A DNA stretch of 64,000 nucleotides, taken from NCBI GenBank assembly GCA_028285035.1, contig JANQQF010000194.1, positions 1 through 64,000 of the forward strand, in the 5' to 3' direction. Origin of the DNA: Phycisphaerae bacterium (lineage in GTDB: Bacteria > Chloroflexota > Anaerolineae > 4572-78 > J111). Shown here one piece after another: positions 25,940-34,617 of the stretch. The notes under the pieces are model-generated. The model made no database searches. It saw only the letters and a program-made list of their open reading frames with translations, and was not told where the DNA came from. A program made the position numbers and the translations under genes. How positions within the stretch are numbered: the first letter of the stretch is position 1; every line of letters begins with the position of its first letter.

Positions 25940-28900
25940 ATGAAATTGATTAAGCAAACTACCCTCCACTTCAAACAAGGAAAATCAGATAAAATCTACG
26001 AGGTTGATTTGTTAGAAGTTGAAGCCAATCAATTTCTGGTCAATTTCCGCTATGGCCGACATGGCACCACCCTACGCGAAGGCACAAAAACAGCCAAGCC
26101 TGTTCCCCGCGCCAAAGCTGATACCGTTTTCGACAAATTAGTCACCTCAAAGACAAGCAAAGGCTACAAAGATGTCTCATCCTCACCAACACCAAAAGCC
26201 CCTCGAGAGATTGATGCGGCAGCTCGCGAAAAAGCGATCCTGCATCGTCTCACTCAAGCCGTTCAGGGTGAATATGACGAAGATCAAGAGACACACTGGC
26301 CGCTAAAACGGGTTATCTGGCGCGCAGGTGAGCTAAAAATAAAAACAGCCACCCCCTTAATGCTGGATCTCTTGGGCAGCAACGATGTCCTCCGTGACTA
26401 TTGTTTGGTATGGGCTTTGGGCCGATGTGGTGATGAAACCGCGATTCCAAAGCTAGAACAGATCTATCGTTCGGGAGCCACACCCGATTTGGTGCAACGC
26501 ATTGCTGCCGAGGCTCTGCTCAAGCTCTGGGATGAGATGAGCCGCGATATTTTCCGCACCGATTTGATCAACGGTCTACCCGATCCCCTCCGCGAATTGG
26601 TTCATACTGGGCCAAGCAATGCCTTTGCCGCTGCTCTGATGAGTCATTTAGAGCTTGATCAAAACGCCATTTCGATTTTGGAAACGTTGTATCTCATCGA
26701 TAATGAAATCGTTCGTCCGGCGCTGCTACTCATCTTGGAAACTGCGCCGCTTCGTCCGAATCATTTTAGATCGATCCGGCACATCTTTAAGGCTGCCGAG
26801 TATCGTTATGACGCTGAAGTTTATGGGCGTTTGGCCTATCGTTTTGCCACAACCAAAGCAATGTTTACCAACTCATACTATGGCTTTGCAGGCGATGAAG
26901 ATTGGTGGTCAGGCATCTACACGGATGCATACGGCTGGATTCGCGACGGGCGCAAGGAAATCAGAAAACCGGATTCGCGGATTGCCTATGGCAGCCGCAC
27001 CCGAAACTATTTTCGACAGCGTGTGTGGCGAACCTTGCGCGAGTTGGGTCAAGCCAACGACCCCACCTACATCGATTTGGCCGTAGGGATGCTGTTACCC
27101 TTCACCGACTCGGATGCCAAATCAACGGGTCGATCAAGCTATTATAATTGGGATCAAAGAAGTTATGTTTATACCCATTGGGATCAGTATGCTGGCTATT
27201 GGGTGTTGAACAACATCCTTTACACAAACAGCCCTCGTTACACGGCCCATAAAAAATCGCTGGCCTGGAGTTGTGTCTCTCCTTACACACCTGGTGAACT
27301 AGGCCCCGATGTGCGGGAGGAAGCCTTTCCAACCCTATGGGAACAGAACCCGACTGCCTTACTTCGCCTCATCTTAGAAAGCCGTTGTTTTCCGGTGCAA
27401 GAGTTCGCGGTCCGGGCCATGCGAGCGTGTCAGGATTTTTGGGCTGACCTTGAGGTTGATACGGTGATTCAGATTTTACAGGCACCCTATGATCTCACCG
27501 CCCAATTTGGCTTTGAATTGGCTCAAAGTCATTATCAGCCTGCTCAGCCTCAAGCTGACTTGGTATTAGCGGTAGCTACCTGTGCATTTGCTGAAGCCCG
27601 AACGCAGGGCCAACAATGGATAGAGACCAATCGCGCCCACTTTTTACAAGATACGCCCTTTGTCACAGCCTTGGTGACCAATCAGTATCAAGATGTACGC
27701 CACTTTGCTCGAAACTGGCTGGTTGCCGACCCTATCCCCGATGCGAGCGCGCAAGCCTTATTCAATCAACTGCTTGAAACGGTACTTACCGCTGAAAATG
27801 CTGATGCTTCGTGGCTTACCGATGTGATCGAAACGCTGCAAACCTGCTTCGCCCAACAGGGCCGATCGTTGCCACTGAAACGTGTGCTCGATTTAATCAT
27901 GTATCCTCGGGTCGAAATCCAGACGTTGGGCGGCAATATTCTCCTAACACACGATGTGCAGACGGATGACTTACCCGATGACGTTATCTCGGCCCTGATC
28001 GACTCGCCCTATGAAGCCATTCGCCGCATCGGGGTGACACTGTTTGGACAGCTGTCAGATGAGACGCTGTACAAGCAGGAAGCTGTGTTGATCGCCTTTA
28101 GCACCCACGAGCATTCCGATATTCGGGAAACCATCCGCCCCGTTATCCAACGTCTGGCCCAACAGGGTCAAGCCTTTGCCGGACGAGTATCAGCCTTGTT
28201 TGTGCAAATGTTGCTGCGCCCAGAAACACACGAAGGGCTTCACAACAGTCTGGTTAAAATGTTGCACGAGGATCTGGGGCAAGGCTGGATGCGAGATGTA
28301 ACGCCTGATTTGATCTCCGATTTGATTCAAGCCAACTCAACCGCAGCCCAGGAAATGGCTGGACATCTGATTACATTCAAGATTGAGGATGACTCCCAGT
28401 GGGCCAACCAAGTTGAGACAACCTTAATGGTTGATTTGGCTAATCAAGAGGTTCAAGCGCTACGCCAAGCTGCCCAAACCCTTTTTGTCAGCAACGCCAA
28501 TCGTTTTCAGGCGATCACCCCCAATCATTTGGATGCTTTGGCCGAGGCTGTGCGGCTTCTAGATGCAACCTGGGATGACTCACGCGACTTTGGCTTTGAC
28601 TTTTTCCAAACACACCTCACCGCCGATGATTTTACACCCGCTATTTTGGTCAGCATCTGCGATAGTGTGCGACCCGAGGTGCAACAATTTGGCCGCAAGC
28701 TGATCACTACCTATTTTGAAACAGAGGCAGGACCAGAATATCTGCTAAAACTCAGCGAGCATCCCACCGCCGAGATGCAACGCTTCGCTACGACCTATTT
28801 AGAGGATTTTGCCGCCGGTCGGCTTGAGCGATTGCAGCAACTGAAACCATACTTTATTTCAATTTTGTCACGGGTGAATAAAGCCCGCGTCGCAAAACAG

Positions 28901-29107
28901 CGGGTGCTGGAATTTTTAGTAAATGAGAGCGAAAAAAGTGAGGCCGTTGCCGAGCTAGTGATCGATATTTTTGCCCGGCAATCAGCCACGATGGCCATTG
29001 GTGATAGAGCGGCAATGATCGAAGCTCTCTTGCAAATTCAGCAACGTTACCCCCATCTATCAACGCCGATTCGGGTGCGAGAACCGGAGGTGCGTCATGC
29101 AGTTTGA
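25940..29107 (+). CDS. WGR-domain HEAT/ARM-repeat protein (retron effector component)
   Basis: 1055 residues. Residues 1-75 form a WGR domain (MKLIKQTTLHFKQGKSDKIYEV, then FRYGRHGTTLREGTKT). It is named for the W-G-R motif, here Y-G-R, and in PARP proteins binds nucleic-acid ends. The remainder is helical HEAT/ARM-like repeats, for example RDYCLVWALGRCGDETAIPKL and SPYEAIRRIGVTLFGQLSD. No enzyme motif was seen. It overlaps the SWIM gene by 11 bases and precedes the msr-msd RNA and reverse transcriptase, matching the ARM component I recall for type XIII retrons. A MolR-like assignment would be the alternative name. Confidence 0.85.
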   Translation: MKLIKQTTLHFKQGKSDKIYEVDLLEVEANQFLVNFRYGRHGTTLREGTKTAKPVPRAKADTVFDKLVTSKTSKGYKDVSSSPTPKAPREIDAAAREKAILHRLTQAVQGEYDEDQETHWPLKRVIWRAGELKIKTATPLMLDLLGSNDVLRDYCLVWALGRCGDETAIPKLEQIYRSGATPDLVQRIAAEALLKLWDEMSRDIFRTDLINGLPDPLRELVHTGPSNAFAAALMSHLELDQNAISILETLYLIDNEIVRPALLLILETAPLRPNHFRSIRHIFKAAEYRYDAEVYGRLAYRFATTKAMFTNSYYGFAGDEDWWSGIYTDAYGWIRDGRKEIRKPDSRIAYGSRTRNYFRQRVWRTLRELGQANDPTYIDLAVGMLLPFTDSDAKSTGRSSYYNWDQRSYVYTHWDQYAGYWVLNNILYTNSPRYTAHKKSLAWSCVSPYTPGELGPDVREEAFPTLWEQNPTALLRLILESRCFPVQEFAVRAMRACQDFWADLEVDTVIQILQAPYDLTAQFGFELAQSHYQPAQPQADLVLAVATCAFAEARTQGQQWIETNRAHFLQDTPFVTALVTNQYQDVRHFARNWLVADPIPDASAQALFNQLLETVLTAENADASWLTDVIETLQTCFAQQGRSLPLKRVLDLIMYPRVEIQTLGGNILLTHDVQTDDLPDDVISALIDSPYEAIRRIGVTLFGQLSDETLYKQEAVLIAFSTHEHSDIRETIRPVIQRLAQQGQAFAGRVSALFVQMLLRPETHEGLHNSLVKMLHEDLGQGWMRDVTPDLISDLIQANSTAAQEMAGHLITFKIEDDSQWANQVETTLMVDLANQEVQALRQAAQTLFVSNANRFQAITPNHLDALAEAVRLLDATWDDSRDFGFDFFQTHLTADDFTPAILVSICDSVRPEVQQFGRKLITTYFETEAGPEYLLKLSEHPTAEMQRFATTYLEDFAAGRLERLQQLKPYFISILSRVNKARVAKQRVLEFLVNESEKSEAVAELVIDIFARQSATMAIGDRAAMIEALLQIQQRYPHLSTPIRVREPEVRHAV

Positions 29108-30734
29108 TTTTGCTTACTCGGGCAACACCACGGTCACTAGCAGCAGCCAGCAAACCCAGATGTGGTTTGCCCCCGATGTTAGTCGTGAACCAACCTACTT
29201 TGTCGGCGATTTGGGCAAGTCGGTCGAATTCCGCGAGGCCATCAGTGCTCTGCACGATGTCGTCATCTCTGACTTACGTTATCAGCCAAAAGATCGCACC
29301 GAATATATGGCCTGGATCGCCCGCCAAGAGGAAATTGATTGGCAAAAAATCGCCGCCGAGCGTAGTGAACTGATGGGTAGAATCAAACCGTTACAGGATG
29401 AATTGGATGCCCTAAATCAACGTAATGCGGCGCGGATGAAGCCCTTTTATCAGGCCCGCCGTCGTTATTTTGACTACCTTTACAAGAAAGATCGAGATAC
29501 CTGGTTTGTCCTCGATCCCGTTATCACCGTCCACCCAGATGAGATATTTTTTGAATGTTTTAGTCAGGATGAGTCGAGCTATGGGCGGCTGGGGGCCAGC
29601 TACGAGGTCTTTAATGAAATTAACGAGTTTGCCCACGGCACCACCAACATCGACTACTCGGATGCGCTTTACAACGAATTCCAGAAAATTCGCAGTTATA
29701 AAAGCACCAAACTTGAGGTTGATCCATCCGGCTTTGAGGTCAAGACCAGTGGCGAGCCAGCTTATAAAGAGCTAAAAATTGATTTACCCGATAGTTGGGT
29801 GCGAGGCTTCTTGCAGGTTAGCTCGGCAATGTCTTTGCCCACCACATCCTTTGACTTACACCCAATGGATATTCACAATTTGTGTTTTGTCCTGCGGCGT
29901 CACAAAGAAACACACGGTCCTCGCGGGATGCGTTACCATTTGACACCCGACGAGCCGATCAAAGTAGTTTTTGAGCCGTGGGATATCGAGGTAGTTTGTG
30001 GCCGGTCAGTGTATCAAGGGGCAGAGCCAACCGTCATTCGAGTGTGGGGCCGTCGGCGGATTCATATCCTGGAACGCCTGATCCCCATCGCCAAAAAATT
30101 TACCGTTCATCTGCTGGGCACGGGCTTGCCCTCCTTCTATATCGCTGATTTAGGGCACATGTCCTTCACGCTCGGCCTATCGGGCTGGACTGCCAACGAC
30201 TGGTCAAAGGCGGGCAATTTTGACTTGATGGCCCCTCGCACCACGGTTGATGAGTTTACAACGCAGGTTGTTTTCAAAGCCTTGAAAGAGGATTGGCTGA
30301 ACACCCCAACAGCCTTGGCAGAACGACTGGGGTTGGACCGGGGTGCCGTCTTGGGAGCATTGGGCGCTTACACGCAGGCTGGGCGCGCGATTTATGATTT
30401 GAATAAACAAGTTTATCGCGCTCGTGAGTTGAGCCGTGATCCGTTGCCGATGGAGCAGCTCCGGTTTGCCAATCCGCGCGAGGCTCGGGCAAACCGATTT
30501 TTGGACAACAATCAAGTTAAAATCACGGCAACTGATGTTAAAGCAGATGAGTATCTCACCTTAAAAGGAACGGTTCGAGATAAGAAAAAGACACTAACGC
30601 CGTCTTTAACTCTCGATCAGGATGCCCGAATGATTCAAGCCGATTGCACTTGCAATTGGCATCAGCAAAACAAGTTGTATCAAGGGCCCTGCGAGCATAT
30701 TTTAGCCTTGCGAATGGCCCATAATCGCCGATAA
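29097..30734 (+). CDS. winged-helix SWIM zinc-finger protein (WHSWIM, retron component)
   Basis: 545 residues. A long, charged N-terminal region (about 1-350) is followed by a winged-helix (about 390-455: FKALKEDWLNTPTALAERLGLDRGAVLGALGAYTQAGRAIYD). A SWIM zinc finger ends the protein (CTCNWHQQNKLYQGPCEHI, pattern C-X-C-Xn-C-X-H). SWIM fingers bind DNA or protein. The start ATG lies within the end of the ARM gene, so the two are translationally coupled. The predicted msr-msd RNA begins 18 bases after its stop codon. Together with the ARM protein it is expected to be toxic or sensing when the retron is disturbed, by analogy with other retrons. Confidence 0.87.
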   Translation: MQFDFAYSGNTTVTSSSQQTQMWFAPDVSREPTYFVGDLGKSVEFREAISALHDVVISDLRYQPKDRTEYMAWIARQEEIDWQKIAAERSELMGRIKPLQDELDALNQRNAARMKPFYQARRRYFDYLYKKDRDTWFVLDPVITVHPDEIFFECFSQDESSYGRLGASYEVFNEINEFAHGTTNIDYSDALYNEFQKIRSYKSTKLEVDPSGFEVKTSGEPAYKELKIDLPDSWVRGFLQVSSAMSLPTTSFDLHPMDIHNLCFVLRRHKETHGPRGMRYHLTPDEPIKVVFEPWDIEVVCGRSVYQGAEPTVIRVWGRRRIHILERLIPIAKKFTVHLLGTGLPSFYIADLGHMSFTLGLSGWTANDWSKAGNFDLMAPRTTVDEFTTQVVFKALKEDWLNTPTALAERLGLDRGAVLGALGAYTQAGRAIYDLNKQVYRARELSRDPLPMEQLRFANPREARANRFLDNNQVKITATDVKADEYLTLKGTVRDKKKTLTPSLTLDQDARMIQADCTCNWHQQNKLYQGPCEHILALRMAHNRR

Positions 30735-30751
30735 GGCAATTAGTGGTACGT

Positions 30752-31000
30752 TAACAGCTATAGCCAACGATCAAAGTGGGTGACCTTGCAATCTGGGTGG
30801 TGGATCGCCATCCTTGTGGTCAGTTTAACCATGCTTCACTGGTTCACTCGTTACTTTGCGAGTCTGACCCTACTAGTGCTATTCCGGATTGGCTTCTGAG
30901 AAGCGAATAAGCACTAGTAGGGTCGACTCGCTTGAGTTGAGTGCCCCAGTCCTGAGGGTTGACGAAGGGGAACAGCTTTGATCGTTGGCTATGACTGTTA
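30752..31000 (+). ncRNA. predicted retron msr-msd RNA
   Basis: a1 (30752-30776) and a2 (30976-31000) are inverted repeats of 25 bases with two mismatches. After a1 come msr-like small hairpins: TGACC/GGTCA (30781-30785, 30818-30822), AACCA/TGGTT (30827-30831, 30840-30844) and ACTCG/CGAGT (30846-30850, 30859-30863). Then comes a long msd-type stem, GACCCTACTAGTGCT (30866-30880) with AGCACTAGTAGGGTC (30910-30924), topped by GCTTC-TGA-GAAGC. A CCCC/GGGG hairpin precedes a2. Size, order and position between effector genes and reverse transcriptase fit a retron RNA. The branching G cannot be fixed. Confidence 0.85.
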
Positions 31001-31004
31001 GCGA

Positions 31005-31190
31005 AGTTTGGTAATTAGTGATTGGTAATTAGTAATTAGCTCAAGTTTTGAGGTGTTCAAGTGTCATTCTTCACTACATTTCACTCCCTGAAGAATCTCC
31101 GATGATCGCTTGAAAATGAATGTTTTTTGGAGATTCTTCGCTCCTTGTTGAAATTTACTATTTACTAATTACCAATTACAACAAAGTCAA
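31005..31190 (-). repeat. intergenic repeat between retron RNA and reverse transcriptase
   Basis: AATTAGTGATTGGTAATTAG at the left and TTACTAATTACCAATTAC at the right enclose a core. Of it, 31035-31069 is the inverted near-copy of 19146-19180. GAAGAATCTCC and GGAGATTCTTC form an internal inverted pair. It appears to be a mobile-like repeat inserted within the retron locus. Confidence 0.6.
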
Positions 31191-31232
31191 TTGCAAAAAT
31201 AATCAACTCTCATTTTGAGAAAGTGCGAGCCG

Positions 31233-32738
31233 ATGTCTGAACAACCCAGAACACGCGAAGAATTATACGAACGGATTCGGGCTACTTCACGGGAAGAGTT
31301 CATCTTGGAGGAGATGATTCGGCTTGGCTTCTGGCCAGAAGCGGGCGAAATTCCTGAAGACCCCGCCGATGAAATTCGGCGGCGGGCTGAGCTTCGGAAG
31401 GAATTGGCCAAACTGCGGGCGGAAAATCGCAAGCTGCACAATGAAGAAGCCCTCATCAAGGCAGCGCGCAAACAGCGATTAGCTGAGTCTCGGCGAAAGC
31501 GGAAAGAAAACAAAGAACGACGTATCCGTGAACGACAAGAGCGGGCTGAGGCGTGGCAGCGTAAAAAAGAGCAAGAGATTGGCTACTTGGGGACTGAGGT
31601 CTCGGGGGGGCTAAACCAGATCGAGTCTGATACGACTCGCCTTACCGAAAATGACTTACCCATTTACAACAGCGCCTTAGAGATTGCCACAGCGATGGGC
31701 ATTACCGTGGGCGAGTTGAGGTTTCTAGCTTTCGCTCGGCAAACCTCAAAAACATCGCACTATGTTCGCTTCACCATTCCAAAAAAGCGAGGCGGCCATC
31801 GTCTAATTTCGGTGCCGATGCCTCGGCTCAAAACGGCCCAATATTGGATTTTGGAAAATATCCTCAATAAAATCACCCTATCTGATGCCGCACACGGCTT
31901 TCGACCAGGGCATTCAATTGTGACCAATGCCCAACCGCATTTGGGCGCTGAGGTGGTCATCAACCTTGATCTGAAAGATTTCTTCCCCACGATCAGTTAC
32001 AAACGGGTCAAAGGGTTGTTTCAATCCTTGGGATATGCCGAAGCGGTCGCCACGATTTTTGGCTTACTGTGTACCGAGCCAGAGGTGACCGAACTGGAGT
32101 TGGATGGCGAGGTTTACTTTGTGGCTACCAGTGAACGTCACTTGCCCCAAGGTGCCCCCACCAGTCCAGCGATCAGCAACATCATCTGTCGCCGCTTGGA
32201 TCGCCGTTTGACCAAAATGGCCGCGGAGGCAGGCTTTATTTACACCCGCTATGCTGACGACCTAACCTTCTCCGCCTCGGGTGAGGCCCTGCAAAATATC
32301 TGCAACATCTTCCGCCGTAGCGAGAGCATCATCACCCACGAGGGCTTTGCTATTCACCCAGACAAAACGCGTGTACTCCGTCCATCCAGCCAACAAGAAG
32401 TCACCGGGCTGGTGGTCAACGATCAACTTAACATCCCCCGCAAAACCCTCAAACGCTTCCGCGCCACCCTCTATCAAATCGAGATGGACGGCCCTGAAGG
32501 CAAACGCTGGGGTCCCTCCCCCGATGTCATTGCCTCCATTCTTGGCTTTGCCAACTTTGTCTACATGGTCAATCCCGAAAAAGGGGCCAAGTATCAAGCC
32601 CAAGTCAGCCGCATTATTGAGAAGTATGGCTGGCAACCACCTAAAGTTGAGTACCGCTCAGCCACACCCTCAGCTACCGATGATGTCTCGCCCGATTTAC
32701 CAGAATCGGACAAGAAGAAGTGGTGGAAGTTCTGGTAA
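31233..32738 (+). CDS. retron-type reverse transcriptase with N-terminal coiled-coil extension
   Basis: 501 residues from the ATG at 31233 (GAGAAAG upstream). About 165 N-terminal residues are highly charged and helical (RRRAELRKELAKLRAENRKLHNEE...). The reverse transcriptase domain follows: IPKKRGGHRLISVP, motif A NLDLKDFFPTI (D246), motif B LPQGAPTSPAISN, motif C YADD at 340-343, and the retron-type VTGLVVN at 390-396. It would copy the msd part of the RNA encoded upstream into msDNA joined to RNA by a 2'-5' bond. The C-terminus ends in a Lys/Trp-rich KKKWWKFW. The three-gene order fits retron type XIII. Confidence 0.93.
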   Translation: MSEQPRTREELYERIRATSREEFILEEMIRLGFWPEAGEIPEDPADEIRRRAELRKELAKLRAENRKLHNEEALIKAARKQRLAESRRKRKENKERRIRERQERAEAWQRKKEQEIGYLGTEVSGGLNQIESDTTRLTENDLPIYNSALEIATAMGITVGELRFLAFARQTSKTSHYVRFTIPKKRGGHRLISVPMPRLKTAQYWILENILNKITLSDAAHGFRPGHSIVTNAQPHLGAEVVINLDLKDFFPTISYKRVKGLFQSLGYAEAVATIFGLLCTEPEVTELELDGEVYFVATSERHLPQGAPTSPAISNIICRRLDRRLTKMAAEAGFIYTRYADDLTFSASGEALQNICNIFRRSESIITHEGFAIHPDKTRVLRPSSQQEVTGLVVNDQLNIPRKTLKRFRATLYQIEMDGPEGKRWGPSPDVIASILGFANFVYMVNPEKGAKYQAQVSRIIEKYGWQPPKVEYRSATPSATDDVSPDLPESDKKKWWKFW

Positions 32739-32818
32739 CCATTTGCCAGCAACATCCATTGGACACTCCCCACCCTAACACTGTATACTGAGCCATCTAT
32801 ACTCAAAGCGAGGACTTG

Positions 32819-34438
32819 ATGGAACAAGATCATACACAACGCCCCAACATCATCGTCATTCTGGTCGATGATATGGGCTTTTCTGATTTGGGCTGTTTTG
32901 GCTCGGAGATTGAAACGCCGAATTTGGATCGGCTGGCAGCGAATGGGGTGCGGCTGACCTCAATGTACAACTGTGCGCGATGTTGTCCGACCCGAGCCTC
33001 GCTGTTGACGGGGCTGTATCCGCATCAGGCCGGGGTGGGCCAAATGATTGGTCATCTTGGTTCACCCGCCTACCAAGGGTTCCTGCGGGACGACTGTGTG
33101 ACCATTGCAGAGGTACTTCAGCAAGCGGGCTATCGCACCCTGATGTCAGGCAAATGGCACGTTGGTGGGGATTACGACTCGCGGAATGCCGACGACTGGA
33201 CGCCAGGGGATGGAACCCACCCGACGCCCCGCCAGCGTGGCTTTGATCGTTTCTACGGCATCTTAGATGGGGCAGGTAGTTTCTTTCACCCTCACTACTT
33301 GATGGAGGATGACCAGCGGGTCTATCCTGAAGCCGATGATTACTACTTGACCGATGCCATCACGGATAAGGCCATCGAGATGATCGAAGAGGCGGTGACC
33401 GATGAGCACCCCTTCTTTTTGTACGTCGCTCACACAGCTCCGCACTGGCCGTTACACGCTCGGCCCGATGATATTGCCAAATATGAGGGGTGGTATCGCC
33501 GAGGGGGCTGGGATGCGACTCGTACGGCGCGACACGAAATGATGCTGGGAATGGGGCTGCTGGATCGGCAGTGGGCCATCTCACCCCGAGACACCGGGGC
33601 TCCAGCTTGGGGCGATGTCCCAGATCAAGATTGGGAAGATATGCGAATGGCTGTTTATGCCGCTCAAGTCGATCGGATGGATCAGGGAGTGGGGCAGATT
33701 ATGGCGACGCTGGACCGTCTAAACGTTGAGGACAACACCCTAGTGATGTTTCTGTCCGACAATGGCGGTTGCGCCGAGTTTTTGGCCGAGGATGGCTGGG
33801 CTAGATTTTACCCGAATCGAACCCCAACCGGTGAACAAATCCATCTCGGCAATCTACCTGACTTGCGCCCCGGCAGCGCCACCACCTTCATGAGTTACGA
33901 TTTACCGTGGGCCAATGTCTCCAACGCCCCCTTTCGACAATACAAACGTTGGGTTCATGAGGGTGGCATCTCCACCCCAATGATCGCCTATTGGCCTGAT
34001 CGGATCAAGCACGCGGCCATCAACCACACATCTTGTCACGTTGTAGACTTAATGCCCACGTGTCTGGCTGCCGTCAGGGTCGCCTATCCAACTGAGTTTA
34101 ATGACCAAACCATCCAACCCCTTGAGGGCGAAAGTTTGCTCCCCTTGTTTGAGCAGACCGACTGGCAACGGGAGGCCCCTATCTTCTTTGAACACGAGGG
34201 CAATTGCGCAGTCCGCTGGGGGGAATGGAAACTGGTACGAGGCTTTAACGAGCCTTGGGAGTTGTACAATATGAACCTGGATCGGACCGAGCTGAATGAT
34301 TTAAGTGCACTAAACCAACCTCAAGTTGAGCATCTCCAATGGTTGTATGGTGAATGGGCCGAACGATGTGGGGTGATTGATTGGAATTTGCTGCAAAAGA
34401 AATTTAGCACGCTGTATGGTGGGGAGCCGTTGAAGTAA
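32819..34438 (+). CDS. sulfatase family hydrolase (arylsulfatase-like)
   Basis: 539 residues from the ATG at 32819 (AGG five bases upstream). N-terminal metal site NIIVILVDDMGFSDLG. The C-X-P-X-R sulfatase signature is CCPTRASLLTG, with C55 expected to become formylglycine. SGKWHVG and FLSDNGG supply further active-site residues, and the C-terminal subdomain contains WGEWKLVRGFNEPWELYN. It cleaves sulfate esters from an unknown substrate. There is no signal peptide, so either it is cytoplasmic or export is not visible. A second sulfatase follows on the same strand. Confidence 0.92.
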   Translation: MEQDHTQRPNIIVILVDDMGFSDLGCFGSEIETPNLDRLAANGVRLTSMYNCARCCPTRASLLTGLYPHQAGVGQMIGHLGSPAYQGFLRDDCVTIAEVLQQAGYRTLMSGKWHVGGDYDSRNADDWTPGDGTHPTPRQRGFDRFYGILDGAGSFFHPHYLMEDDQRVYPEADDYYLTDAITDKAIEMIEEAVTDEHPFFLYVAHTAPHWPLHARPDDIAKYEGWYRRGGWDATRTARHEMMLGMGLLDRQWAISPRDTGAPAWGDVPDQDWEDMRMAVYAAQVDRMDQGVGQIMATLDRLNVEDNTLVMFLSDNGGCAEFLAEDGWARFYPNRTPTGEQIHLGNLPDLRPGSATTFMSYDLPWANVSNAPFRQYKRWVHEGGISTPMIAYWPDRIKHAAINHTSCHVVDLMPTCLAAVRVAYPTEFNDQTIQPLEGESLLPLFEQTDWQREAPIFFEHEGNCAVRWGEWKLVRGFNEPWELYNMNLDRTELNDLSALNQPQVEHLQWLYGEWAERCGVIDWNLLQKKFSTLYGGEPLK

Positions 34439-34490
34439 AAAGGACAAAGTGTAAAATAGTCATATCCGCCTCAGTGTTCCTACCTATCCA

Positions 34491-34511
34491 AACAGGCTAG
34501 AAGCCTGTTCT
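34491..34511 (+). repeat. short hairpin AACAGGCT...AGCCTGTT
   Basis: AACAGGCT and AGCCTGTT are exact complements around a three-base centre (AGA). They are followed by CTACCTT. Such a module could terminate the first sulfatase transcript. Confidence 0.45.
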
Positions 34512-34552
34512 ACCTTATCATTTTCGGTAAGCTAAATGGTCTTGACAATCAA

Positions 34553-34590
34553 AATCAGGAATCCGAAAGTGCACTTTCGGATTCCTGATT
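34553..34590. promoter_or_regulatory. perfect 38-base palindrome before the second sulfatase
   Basis: AATCAGGAATCCGAAAGTG is followed immediately by its exact reverse complement, 19 + 19 bases with no loop. It lies 27 bases before the GTG start and just before the ribosome site AAAGGAG. It may be an operator, a cruciform or a terminator-like hairpin acting on the mRNA leader. Confidence 0.6.
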
Positions 34591-34617
34591 AAAAGGTATT
34601 TCCAAAGGAGAAGACTC

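Noticed and set aside
25940..30734. A MoxR/VWA-associated WGR-SWIM ternary system
   Set aside because: No MoxR ATPase or VWA gene is present, while an msr-msd-like RNA and a reverse transcriptase follow directly.
31233..32738. Group II intron or diversity-generating retroelement
   Set aside because: No maturase or HNH domain, no domain V hairpin and no template/variable repeat pair; the VTG motif and a1/a2 repeats favour a retron.
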